This document shows positions 45,361-54,507 of a stretch of DNA of 64,000 bases, one piece after another. This DNA comes from Bifidobacterium lemurum. GTDB lineage: Bacteria > Actinomycetota > Actinomycetes > Actinomycetales > Bifidobacteriaceae. Positions within the stretch are counted from its first letter, which is position 1. Every line of letters begins with the position of its first letter. The notes under the pieces were generated by a model. It saw only the letters and a list, made by a program, of their open reading frames with translations, was not told the DNA's origin and did not search any database. The stretch covers positions 620,001 to 684,000 of the forward strand of contig NZ_CP062948.1 of assembly GCF_014898175.1 (NCBI RefSeq), in the 5' to 3' direction. The position numbers and the translations under genes were made by a program.

Positions 45361-45831
45361 CCCGTCGTTGTGCTCCATCAGCGAGACGATGGTCTGCTCC
45401 AGCTGATGGATGAGCAGGGCCTGCCGTGCGATCACGGCATCGCGCGAGTCCTCTCCCTCATCGACCGCCAGAGACGGAGCCATGGGCAGCATCGCGGAGC
45501 GACGCAACTCATTCACCGCCTTCGTCATCGCAGGAACGACGTAGGCGGTTTCGTCATGCTTGGGATTCTTGCGGTTGAGACGGTGCATCTCCTTGTATTC
45601 CTGCGGCACCCAGCGGGCGGTGCACCGTTCGATGCGTTTGCCGCCGATCAACGACGATTCCAATCCGACGCTGCGGAAAATCGCCGTGGATGATTCGCCG
45701 TTCGCGTACCGGCGCACGAATTCATCGCGGAACCGCTGGGTGTACTGAATGCGTGACGACGAGACGTTGAGCACGGCGGGCAGCGTTAGCAGATACTCCC
45801 GCTCCTGCTTGGTGAACGACGATTGGGCCAT
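45244..45831 (-). CDS. HTH-domain protein resembling a transposase OrfA
   Basis: The 195-residue protein has a helix-turn-helix-like region (YTQRFRDEFVRRYANGESS, then IFRSVGLESSLIGGKRIERC) and a short coiled-coil near residues 138-155 (ARQALLIHQLEQTIVSLMEH). The pattern recalls OrfA of IS3-type elements or small HTH proteins of bifidobacteria, but there is no OrfB and no terminal repeat. ATG at 45831 follows GGGAGAGG. The last 38 codons overlap the end of bioY on the other strand; the real C-terminus could be earlier in related genomes. Function unknown. Confidence 0.6.
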   Translation of the reverse strand: MAQSSFTKQEREYLLTLPAVLNVSSSRIQYTQRFRDEFVRRYANGESSTAIFRSVGLESSLIGGKRIERCTARWVPQEYKEMHRLNRKNPKHDETAYVVPAMTKAVNELRRSAMLPMAPSLAVDEGEDSRDAVIARQALLIHQLEQTIVSLMEHNDGSAAHQTGGESGGDARFDGIAGDEARGGERDGEGIHAGQ

Positions 45832-45851
45832 AACCTCTCCCTGATATGTTG

Positions 45852-45890
45852 ATTCGGCGGTGCGCGCGTAGCATACGCGCACCGCCGAAT
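45852..45890 (-). terminator. 15-bp perfect hairpin after giant surface protein gene
   Basis: Arms attcggcggtgcgcg (45852-45866) and its exact complement (45876-45890) enclose nine bases. It lies about 95 bp after the surface protein stop and just upstream of the HTH gene start, so it could end the one and affect the other. Confidence 0.65.
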
Positions 45891-45985
45891 TATTCATGAT
45901 TGCCGAGACCGTTCGTCTCGTGGGACGGCGGACCCGCGCCCGGCATCAGCCGTGCGGGAGCCCGCCGTCATGTCCGCCATGGCCG

Positions 45986-48900
45986 TCACTGGCGACGCCT
46001 GCGGACCGCGAAGAACGCTCCACCAGCGGCGAGCAGCAGCATCGCCGTCAGTCCGATCAGCGCCACGCTGGAACCCGTGTTCGAGATCGGACCCTCCGGC
46101 TTGGCGGGCTGCTCGGGCGTTTCCGGCGGCACGTAGGCGTTGGCGAAGACCGGTGCGGCATCACCCTCGTAGCTGACGGTGGCCACCAGCTGGCCCTGCA
46201 GGTCGTCCGTGACGGTGACCGCGACCTGATGCGCGGTCTCGTCGTAGGTCACGCCCTCGGCGTCGCCCTTCACCTCGGTGATGGTGTAGACGTGCTCGCC
46301 GACCTCGGTGTAGGTGATCGGATCGAAGACGATCCGTCCGTCGGCGTCGTTCGTGGCCGTGGACACGACGTTGCCGTCGGCGTCCTTCAGCTCGAACGTG
46401 AACTCGCCGTCTTCCAGGTCGCGTCCCTCGAGGGTCTTGCCCGCACCGATGGTCACGCTGGTGGGATCGGCCGTGTAGGTGTTCGAGAACGTCGCCTGCT
46501 CGGCGTTGACCAGCGTATGGGCCACCTTCAGCGTGCCGTCCTTCGCGTCCGTGACGGTGGTGTGCACCTGGTAGGTGGTGGCGTCGTACGTCACGCCGCC
46601 CGCGTTGCCTGCGGCCTCGCGGATGACGTAGTCGTGCTCGCCGGCCTTGGTGTAGGTGATCTTGTCGAAGGTCACCGTGCCGTCGGCCGCGTTCGTGCCT
46701 TCGGCCACGACCTTCGCGTCGTCGCCCGTGCCCTCGACGAGTTCGAAGCCGAACTCGCCTTCGGTCATGTCACGGCCGGTCAGCGTCTTGTTCACCGCGA
46801 TCTGGTCGGTGATGGCGCTGGGCTGGTCGTCCACACCATAGGTGTTGGTGAAGGTGAACTTCGCACCCTGGGCCGGATCGGAGGCCACGTTGATCGTGCC
46901 GTCGCCGTTGTCCGTCACCGTGACGGTGAAGGTCTTGGAGGTGTCGGCGTCGTTGGTCACGCCCGCCACCTCGCCGGACTCGCTCACCGTGTAGGTGAAG
47001 GTCTTGGTGCGCTGGGCGCTGGTGGCGTCGGCCTCGTCCGCGGAGCTGCCGGTATCGCCGAAGACGTTCTCCATCGTGTAGGTGATGGTGCCGAAGCTCA
47101 CGTTGCCCGTGGCGTCGTTCTTGGCCGTCGTTTCGGCGGGCATGGGCGCGCCTTCGGATCCGGAGAGCGTGAAGGTGTACTTGCCGTCGATGTCGCCCAG
47201 CGTGAGCGCCAGGCTCGGATCGTCGAGCGCGAGCACCTTCGTGCCGCTGACCGCGAGGTCGGCCTTGGCATCCGCACCATACGTGTTGGTGAACGCCAGC
47301 GTGCCGTCGGAGCCTTCGGGGTAGCCCACCTCGATGGCAAGGTCGCCCTCGCCGTTGTCCGTCACGGTGACGGTGACGGTGAAGCTGGTGGCCACACCGT
47401 TCACACCCGCCGCCAGCGAGTCGGTGTTCTCGGAGACGAGGTACTGGTACCCGTAGGCGTAGCTGCCGTCAGGCGCCTCGGTGCGGGTGGCAAGACCCGC
47501 CTTGGCGTCCGCTTCCAGCTTCTCGGTGGTGTAGGTGATGCCGTCGAAGCTCACGTTGCCGTCCGCGTCATTGGTACCGTTGACCACCGTGGTATCGGCA
47601 TCCTTCGTGTTCACCACGGTGAACGTGAATTCGCCGGCTTCCATCGGACGATTCGTCAGGCTCTTGGTGGCGTTGATCTTCACCGTTCCTTCGCCGCCCA
47701 GCGTGGCCGGAGTGGCTTTGTAGCTGTTGACGAAGTCGACCGTGGCCGCAGGCTGGCCGGTGTCGCCGGTGGTGTAAGTGAACACCTGATTCTCATCACC
47801 GGGCTTACTCACCGTGGTGGTCGCGGTCAACGTGGCGTTGTCCGCATCACTACTGATGGCGATGCTCACGGTGCGCACGGCGGTGTCGTTGTCGTAGCCT
47901 TCGCCACCCGCCTTGGTTTCTGCGACAGTATAGACGTAGGTCTTGCCCGCGTCGGCCTGCGAGAAGGTGGTGGATTCGCCCAGCTTCTTCACCAGCGACT
48001 CGTCGCCGTTATCGGCGGCTTGGCTGGCGTAGGTCGCGCCGGTCTCGGCGATGTCGAGCTTGCCGGCCGCGTCGGCCGCGGTGGTGCCCGTGGCGTCATC
48101 GGCCTGCGGAGTCACAGTGAACTCGAACTGGCCTGCCGTCATATCGCGTCCGGTGAGCGTCTTGGTGATCCTCAGTCCGCCCGCCGCACTGTAGTTCAGC
48201 TCCAGATAGGTGTTGGTGAAGGTGGGGCTGCCGGTCGCGTTCTGCGTATCCGCGTTGGCGACCAGCGTGCCGTTCTCGTCGGTGACGGTCACGGTATAGC
48301 TGTAGGTGTGATCGTCGTACGTCATGAACGGATCGGCCTCGGCGGGCACCTGCTCCTTGATGGTCACCGTGTAGGTGCCCACCTTGGTAAAGGTGACCGA
48401 GGGGAACGAAACCGCACCATCCGCATTGTTGGTGGCGGTGGTCAGATCGTTACCTTCGGCGTCCTTACTGTAGGAGACGCCGTCGGTGGAGCCATCCTGC
48501 GCCGCGACCGTCATCTCGAACGTGAATTCATCATCCTGCAGATCGGTCGTACGGTTGCCGGCAAGAACCTTGGTCACCGTAGGCGTATGTGTAACGAACC
48601 CCGGCGTATAGGTGTTGGTGAACGGCACGGAGACCGCACCCGCATCATCACCGGTGGCACCAGTGGTCACGGACTTCGAAGCGACCGTGGTTGTGGTGCC
48701 GTTGTCGCCCGGCTTGGTGACGGTCGTCGTGGCCGTCAGCGTGCCGTTGCCGTTGTCCTCGATTCCGATGGTGACCGTGTACACCGTGCTGTCGTACTTG
48801 TATCCGGTCTTTCCTTCGGTGGGCTCGTTCTCCTGCACCGTGTAGGTGTAGGTCTTGCCCGCGTCGGCTTCGGTGAAGGTGATGTTGCTGCCCATGATGG

Positions 48901-51900
48901 AGGAGGCATTGATGGTCGCCTTGGCCTCGGTCTGGCTTCCGTTCAGCTCCAGTTCGCCGGTGTTCACCGACTTGCCGTTGGTGATCTGGTCGTCAGTGAA
49001 GCCGAGCTTCGCGCCCGCTTCCTCGGCGGTGGTCACCGTGGTCGTGATGCCGGACTGGTCCGTGCTCGTCGTGGCCTGCGGCGTCACCGTGAAGGTGAAG
49101 TCGCTTGCCGTCGAGCCGACCGTGTCACCGGTGGTGAAGGTCTTGTCGATCTGGAAGCCGCCAAGCGCATCGTAGTCCAACGACGCCGAGTAGGTGTTCA
49201 CGAACGGAACCGTGGGCCGGTCTGCGTTCGCGTCACGACTGTCGATGGTCTGGATGTAGTCACCCTTAGTGATGGTCGTCACCGTGTAGAGCTGGCTCTT
49301 GTCGTCTTCACGGGCCAAGACCGCGATGGACACTGTGGCGGTTTCCGCGTCATACTGATAGCCATCATTGGGCGCGGTACCCGTCTCCTGCACGCGGAAC
49401 GTGTAGGTGTTCCCCACATTGTCCTGATCCAGATTGAACTGGAGCTTGCCCGCCATGGTGGTGGTCTCACTAGAAGCGACGGCTTCCGTATTGCGGAATG
49501 AGGAGTCGGCACTCGTCACCGGCAGCTCGGCATCACCGATGGGGTTGCTCCTGTCGGGAGTGATGGTGAAGCTGAATTGGCCACTGGTCATATTGTGACC
49601 GTTCAGCGTCTTCGTCACGTCGATGCCGGTGTAGGTTCCGCTCGCACGGTACCGGTTGGTGAACGCGGCGGCATCGGTCACGTTACGATCCTCGGTATTC
49701 ACGGTGGCGGCCGAGTTGTTGTAGACGATGGAGTCGACCCTCAACGCTCCGACATGGTTGCCAGAGGCATCCGTGTCGACCACCGTGACCGTGACCGTCG
49801 AGGTATGGCGGTCGTAGGTCATGCCGTTGCCGTCGGTCAGACCGTCCGTGTTCTCACTCACGTTGAACGTGTAGACGCCAGCCTTGGTGAAGGTGAGTTT
49901 GTCGAAGGAGAACGGAACTGCCGTGCCCTTGTAGCCCTCGGTCACCTGAGCGGTCAACGTCGCTCCGGCAGAAACCGCAGTGCCGTTGTCGTCTCGGGTG
50001 ATGGTGCCATCGGTCATTGCCGTACGGGTGGCCTCATCCGCTCCAGTCAGTGCGAACTTAAACGGATTGTCGTTCGTCGTCAGAGCGAAGCCGTCCAACG
50101 TCTTCTGGCCGTCGATGGTGGCCGTAGTAGACGTCACCTCGTAGGTGTTGGAGAACGAGATTCCAGGCGAAGGGCTAGTGCCTAGGTAATACACCACACT
50201 TGAGTCAAGGGTGCCGCCGTTATCGGTAACGGTGACCTTGGCATAGTAGACCTTCGTGTCATAGGTCATACCACTCGTCGTGCTCGTATCCGAGCCGCCG
50301 ACCTCGGTCACCTTGTAGATGTAGGTCTTTCCCTTGTCGTTGTCGACAAACTGGATTTCCGTTGTCGTGTCTCCGGCAGCGCTGTTGCTGATTTGGCAGG
50401 TGGCGGAATCCGCAGTCGGCTCGCACGTTCCCTCTGTCGGCATCGGCGTGCTGGCAGCATCGTAGGTGTAATTGAGATTCTCAAAATTGACAGCATCGCC
50501 ATCTAGCTGAGGATCGTCATTATCCACACCACCAAGGGCCGTCACAGAGAAACGGAACTTGTCTGCGGTCAGACCATTCGCGCCCGATTGATCGCTATAT
50601 TGCTTATTGATGATAAGCGAAGCCGACGAATCGCCGTAGGTGTTCGCGATGGCGGCAGTCGGGTTTTCTCCCGACACCGTGCCGGAACCTTGCGTACCAT
50701 TATCGGCAGCTACCTGGCTCATCGTCACGCTACGAGTCAGCGCGCCGTTCCCGTCATCCACAACGGTGACCACCACTTGATACAGCGCATCAGAGTAACG
50801 AAGACCCTCTATCTGGGCCGAAGCTTCAGGAGTGACCTCACTGATGAAATAGGTGTATTTGCCGGGCTGGGAGTAGGTAATCGCACCAAAGCCGAAAGGT
50901 TCACCATCGGTAACCGGCTTGGACAGCACAGTCCACTCAGCACCCACTTCGGCCCCAGAGGGCATAGGAGTGCCGTTTTCCGCAGCCAAGATGAAATCGA
51001 ACGACTCACCGTTCCATGCTCGACTATCCAGACTGCCTTCCGAGTCAACCTCCTGCAGCAGCTTTTGTGCCTGGAATTCGCCGTCGGTCAGCGTGGTTGC
51101 CTCGGGTTCGTAGGTGTTCACGAACTCAAGCTGGTTGGTGGACGAAATCGTACCGTCAGTGGTCAGATCGATTGCGCCACTGATGGAAGCGCCGGGAGTG
51201 CCCTCCTGATATTGATTACCACCGACCAGTCGACTGGTCAGCGTGTATCCCGTACGCGCATTATCGCCTTCGGTCAGCTCGGTGACGGTGTACTCAGCGC
51301 CATCGGCCAGTCCGTAGATGCGAATGGTTTCGCCGTCCTTGATGGAATGCGTGTCGCCATTGCCGATGCGGAAAGTGTCGCCCTGCAGCACACCAGCCGC
51401 GTTGTACACGGCGGCGTCGTACTTTCCGTCGCTATCACTGGAGGCAGGCAGCGTGAACTGGAACGCGAACGAGGTGTCCGCAGACGGCTTATACGACGAG
51501 TCTGCGGCAGTCACCGTCTTGGTGACTTCGAGACTGGGCACACGCTCGTCGCTCACATGCACGAACATGCTGCCGGAGAACAACGCAGTGAGATTTCTGT
51601 CGCCCAAATCCGTCTTGGAGGGACGCCCCGCGATTTCGGTATCATTGTTCTGCGTCGCCGTGAACCAGAGCCATCCTTCATTGGTGGTGAAGCCCGCCGA
51701 ATTGGTGCCCTCCTGTCCTGGAGTCGGACCATAGTCCAGTCCGTTGCCGGACTCGCCATATGTCAGCTTGATGGGCTGATCCGTGGAGTCCGTCCAAGTC
51801 AACGTGCCATTGGTCAAGGTGCCCGTACGGCGCGTGGCATAGATGTCGGTCAACGTGCTGTCCAGCTCGTCATTGGGGTTGGCGTAGATCAGCATCGACT

Positions 51901-54166
51901 TGGCGACGCGGCCGACGCCCACGGTGGTGGAGATGCCATCGTTCGCGTCGCCGGCATCGGCATGCACGCCGTTCGCGTCGACGATGACCATCACCGCGGT
52001 GTCGTTCTTCTTATATCCTGCCGGAGCTTCGGTTTCGAAAAGGTAGTAGGTTCCCTCTTCCAAGGATCCATTTCCCGTCGGGAACAGAGCGCCGCCTTGC
52101 AGGTCAATGCCGTCCGCCTCTTGGGTGAGGTTCTTTGTGGTGTTCGTCAGCACCGCAGTGGCACCGGCAGTGGGGCGACGCTCGCCGGAGGGTTCATCCA
52201 CATACGTGTCACGGACACGATACAGTGCGAAGGTGGCACCTGTGAGGTAATGCCCCTGGCCGTCGTCCTTTTGCACCACCAGACGGTTCTGCATATCGGT
52301 CACATACAGTCGGGTGGAGAAGTTACGGCCGAAATCGTCCGTCACCAGACGATGCACCGTGCGGCCATCGTTTTCAAGATAGTAGTAACCGACAGAGAAC
52401 CTGCAGTCCGGATCGGATCCCGCCTGCGTGGTGTAAAGCGAAATGTCGCCCGGCAGTTCCTCGAAGCTGTACGAGTACTTGCCGTCCGTTCCCTTGGTGA
52501 AGGTACGCACAGCGTCGGTGCCTAACAAGCGCTCAATGTCGTCGATAGAGTCGACGGTCTCGCCCAGCGTCCACCCGCTCGTCTCATTGCCGCTCACGAC
52601 CTTCCAGTCGTCACCAAGTGCTGGCGCATGATCCCCCACACCGGTCACACGAGCCATAAGAACCGCGAACACCGATCCGCCGTCCGTATCGACGTTGTAT
52701 GTGCTCTGATCGTTATAATCCGTCACCCTCTCCGGTGCCGTCACGATGGCCTTCGCGCCGACGTTGACGCCGGTCTCCCATGTGTTGTCGCATGCCAAGG
52801 TACCGGTTACGGATAGTTCTCGCTTCTCATATCGCAAATGGGCGTCCCCCGATGTTCGGAAGCCGCTTGGCGTGCGCGTCTCTCGCAGCACGTAATACGT
52901 CGTACCATTACCGTTGTCGTACAGTTCGCTGAAATTGATCGGAGCTCCGGTGGTGCGGTCCACAAGGGTCAGCATGCCATCGGTGCCCGTCGTACCGGTC
53001 GCGATGGGATTGGCATTGTCGGCCACGGTATAGTCGGCATCCGACGCATACAACGCGAATTCGGCGCCGCTGACCGGATTTCCCTCCTGATCGACCTTCT
53101 GGATCTCGCTTTCAGGCACGGAGACAAGGTTCGTGGTCAGGCGCAGGTTGGAATCGGTGTTGCCGCGTTCCAGATAGAACAGATCCATCGTGTGGTAGGT
53201 GCCATCCGCGAATGTGTCGTTTGCGAGACCGAACAGCTGTTTCAGAGTGGTGTTTTGAGAGCCGTTGACCAGCACGGCACCGGTGGCGAAGTTGATGGAC
53301 AGCGTCGACATATCGTGGATGCCGCCGAGATCGCCCACCAGCTTGTTGTCGATATACAGCCACACGTCGTCATCGCCGGAGAAGTTGAACACCATCGGCG
53401 TGCCCGTCGAGACGTAACCGCCTTCGGGCTGCACGAACGTGGCGCTCATATGCAGACCGAACAGATGGTTGATGGACGGATTCAGTGAGACCGAATTGAC
53501 GCCGTTCCTTTGGGTGATGGTATTCCCCTGCTCGGTGAACACATCCTCGGCGGAATTGAAGGGGAAGAACTGACCGGCATCACTGCGTCCCCCAGCGGCC
53601 ACACCCCACGTGTTGTACAGGTCGAAACTGTTGGTATCGGAATTGTAGGAGGCGAAGTTCTTCGTGCTGTCGTAATAGTAGTTGCCGTTAGCGTCGAGCT
53701 GCAGCAGCCCTCCGACATTACTGTACGACGCCTTGCCGGTCACCGTCGATTCGTCGAACAGGTACGCCAGCGACTCCGTGCCGCCCGACAGCACGGGATA
53801 GCCGTCGCTGCCCAACGTGTCGGACACGATGCCGGTACGGGGACTGGTGGTACCGGTCCACGTGTTCCAGCCTCTTCCTGTGTTATCCGTTCCCGGATTG
53901 AACTTCAGAGTATGGCCGGCATTGATACCCCTGTCGTTGCCCGTGATGGTGACGTTGTAGCCTCCCGACACCTGACGGTCGGGATCATTCTGCCCAGTCA
54001 GCCAGTAATCGAATAGATTCATCGTGATGCCGTCCGGCGACAGGCCCGCGACCTTGTAACGGTCATCGGTCACGGCGGCCGCCGCGGTGCCGGCCACCAC
54101 GCCTACGGTCAGCACCATTGCCGCCGAGGCGACAATCGCCCACAATTGCTTCACACGATCCTTCAT
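45986..54166 (-). CDS. Giant isopeptide-domain cell-surface protein (pilin-like adhesin)
   Basis: The 2726-residue protein (from ATG 54166, MKDRVKQLWAIVASAAMVLT) starts with a signal peptide. A fibro-slime-type head follows, with the acidic motif FNFSGDDDVWLYIDNKLVGD near residue 262. Two SpaA/Cna-B folds are seen (GAEFALYASD near 367; GATFALYRV near 641). From about residue 1010 there are eleven Spy0128-type pilin domains of roughly 150 residues, each ending in FxNTY, whose Asn forms a Lys-Asn isopeptide bond in relatives. The C-terminus has a sortase-type signal, PISNTGSS, a hydrophobic helix and RRRRQ. The motif departs from LPxTG. No sortase gene lies nearby. ATG 54166 lacks a ribosome binding site. 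A better start at 54245 is out of frame because of a G8 tract, so expression is probably phase-variable. Confidence 0.93.
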   Translation of the reverse strand: MKDRVKQLWAIVASAAMVLTVGVVAGTAAAAVTDDRYKVAGLSPDGITMNLFDYWLTGQNDPDRQVSGGYNVTITGNDRGINAGHTLKFNPGTDNTGRGWNTWTGTTSPRTGIVSDTLGSDGYPVLSGGTESLAYLFDESTVTGKASYSNVGGLLQLDANGNYYYDSTKNFASYNSDTNSFDLYNTWGVAAGGRSDAGQFFPFNSAEDVFTEQGNTITQRNGVNSVSLNPSINHLFGLHMSATFVQPEGGYVSTGTPMVFNFSGDDDVWLYIDNKLVGDLGGIHDMSTLSINFATGAVLVNGSQNTTLKQLFGLANDTFADGTYHTMDLFYLERGNTDSNLRLTTNLVSVPESEIQKVDQEGNPVSGAEFALYASDADYTVADNANPIATGTTGTDGMLTLVDRTTGAPINFSELYDNGNGTTYYVLRETRTPSGFRTSGDAHLRYEKRELSVTGTLACDNTWETGVNVGAKAIVTAPERVTDYNDQSTYNVDTDGGSVFAVLMARVTGVGDHAPALGDDWKVVSGNETSGWTLGETVDSIDDIERLLGTDAVRTFTKGTDGKYSYSFEELPGDISLYTTQAGSDPDCRFSVGYYYLENDGRTVHRLVTDDFGRNFSTRLYVTDMQNRLVVQKDDGQGHYLTGATFALYRVRDTYVDEPSGERRPTAGATAVLTNTTKNLTQEADGIDLQGGALFPTGNGSLEEGTYYLFETEAPAGYKKNDTAVMVIVDANGVHADAGDANDGISTTVGVGRVAKSMLIYANPNDELDSTLTDIYATRRTGTLTNGTLTWTDSTDQPIKLTYGESGNGLDYGPTPGQEGTNSAGFTTNEGWLWFTATQNNDTEIAGRPSKTDLGDRNLTALFSGSMFVHVSDERVPSLEVTKTVTAADSSYKPSADTSFAFQFTLPASSDSDGKYDAAVYNAAGVLQGDTFRIGNGDTHSIKDGETIRIYGLADGAEYTVTELTEGDNARTGYTLTSRLVGGNQYQEGTPGASISGAIDLTTDGTISSTNQLEFVNTYEPEATTLTDGEFQAQKLLQEVDSEGSLDSRAWNGESFDFILAAENGTPMPSGAEVGAEWTVLSKPVTDGEPFGFGAITYSQPGKYTYFISEVTPEASAQIEGLRYSDALYQVVVTVVDDGNGALTRSVTMSQVAADNGTQGSGTVSGENPTAAIANTYGDSSASLIINKQYSDQSGANGLTADKFRFSVTALGGVDNDDPQLDGDAVNFENLNYTYDAASTPMPTEGTCEPTADSATCQISNSAAGDTTTEIQFVDNDKGKTYIYKVTEVGGSDTSTTSGMTYDTKVYYAKVTVTDNGGTLDSSVVYYLGTSPSPGISFSNTYEVTSTTATIDGQKTLDGFALTTNDNPFKFALTGADEATRTAMTDGTITRDDNGTAVSAGATLTAQVTEGYKGTAVPFSFDKLTFTKAGVYTFNVSENTDGLTDGNGMTYDRHTSTVTVTVVDTDASGNHVGALRVDSIVYNNSAATVNTEDRNVTDAAAFTNRYRASGTYTGIDVTKTLNGHNMTSGQFSFTITPDRSNPIGDAELPVTSADSSFRNTEAVASSETTTMAGKLQFNLDQDNVGNTYTFRVQETGTAPNDGYQYDAETATVSIAVLAREDDKSQLYTVTTITKGDYIQTIDSRDANADRPTVPFVNTYSASLDYDALGGFQIDKTFTTGDTVGSTASDFTFTVTPQATTSTDQSGITTTVTTAEEAGAKLGFTDDQITNGKSVNTGELELNGSQTEAKATINASSIMGSNITFTEADAGKTYTYTVQENEPTEGKTGYKYDSTVYTVTIGIEDNGNGTLTATTTVTKPGDNGTTTTVASKSVTTGATGDDAGAVSVPFTNTYTPGFVTHTPTVTKVLAGNRTTDLQDDEFTFEMTVAAQDGSTDGVSYSKDAEGNDLTTATNNADGAVSFPSVTFTKVGTYTVTIKEQVPAEADPFMTYDDHTYSYTVTVTDENGTLVANADTQNATGSPTFTNTYLELNYSAAGGLRITKTLTGRDMTAGQFEFTVTPQADDATGTTAADAAGKLDIAETGATYASQAADNGDESLVKKLGESTTFSQADAGKTYVYTVAETKAGGEGYDNDTAVRTVSIAISSDADNATLTATTTVSKPGDENQVFTYTTGDTGQPAATVDFVNSYKATPATLGGEGTVKINATKSLTNRPMEAGEFTFTVVNTKDADTTVVNGTNDADGNVSFDGITYTTEKLEADAKAGLATRTEAPDGSYAYGYQYLVSENTDSLAAGVNGVATSFTVTVTVTDNGEGDLAIEVGYPEGSDGTLAFTNTYGADAKADLAVSGTKVLALDDPSLALTLGDIDGKYTFTLSGSEGAPMPAETTAKNDATGNVSFGTITYTMENVFGDTGSSADEADATSAQRTKTFTYTVSESGEVAGVTNDADTSKTFTVTVTDNGDGTINVASDPAQGAKFTFTNTYGVDDQPSAITDQIAVNKTLTGRDMTEGEFGFELVEGTGDDAKVVAEGTNAADGTVTFDKITYTKAGEHDYVIREAAGNAGGVTYDATTYQVHTTVTDAKDGTLKVAHTLVNAEQATFSNTYTADPTSVTIGAGKTLEGRDLEDGEFTFELKDADGNVVSTATNDADGRIVFDPITYTEVGEHVYTITEVKGDAEGVTYDETAHQVAVTVTDDLQGQLVATVSYEGDAAPVFANAYVPPETPEQPAKPEGPISNTGSSVALIGLTAMLLLAAGGAFFAVRRRRQ

Positions 54167-54191
54167 GGGAATCGCTGAGGCGTGTTTGGGG

Positions 54192-54245
54192 TTATCGGCT
54201 AAATTGGGTAGCCCCCCCCTGCTGGATTCTGTTAAAGAACGACAT
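54192..54245 (-). promoter_or_regulatory. Poly-G phase switch and off-state leader ORF
   Basis: ATG at 54245 lies eight bases after AAGGAG. It reads MSFFNRIQQGGATQFSR and stops at TAA (54194-54192). The G8 tract is at 54212-54219. With seven or ten G the same start would run on through LPNLADNPKHASAIP into MKDRVKQ at 54166 without a stop; with nine G it meets a TAG. The length seen here is therefore an off state for this start. Confidence 0.85.
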
Positions 54246-54342
54246 CTTCTTTGCTCCTTGCTTCTCCGACCAATCTGTCGGATCGTTTCCGCGCTCCTCA
54301 GGTGCGCTAATACCACATGCATCTGGAAACACTCTGCGGACC

Positions 54343-54364
54343 ATCTTACACGGGGGTATGACCC
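54343..54364 (-). promoter_or_regulatory. Possible promoter and dyad of giant surface protein gene
   Basis: On the minus strand a TAAGAT box (54348-54343) follows an inverted repeat ggggt-atg-acccc (54352-54364 on the plus strand). Transcription from here would give a leader of about 90 bases before ATG 54245. The rest of 54246-54507 shows no gene. Confidence 0.4.
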
Positions 54365-54507
54365 CTTAACCCCGTACCGCCACGATCACGGACACATCGT
54401 CATTTTTGAACACCAAAACGTCACAAACGACTCCCCAACGCACCGATATATGGACGTTCCGGCATGACCCACACCAAACCAAGCCATCCACGGTAGAATC
54501 GACCATT

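Noticed and set aside
45244..45831. Complete IS3-type insertion sequence
   Set aside because: There is only an OrfA-like HTH protein. No OrfB with a DDE domain and no terminal inverted repeats or target duplication are seen.
45896..49501. A plus-strand open frame of about 1200 codons opposite the giant surface protein
   Set aside because: It repeats in step with the isopeptide domains on the other strand and has no recognisable fold; it is a shadow of a repeated gene.
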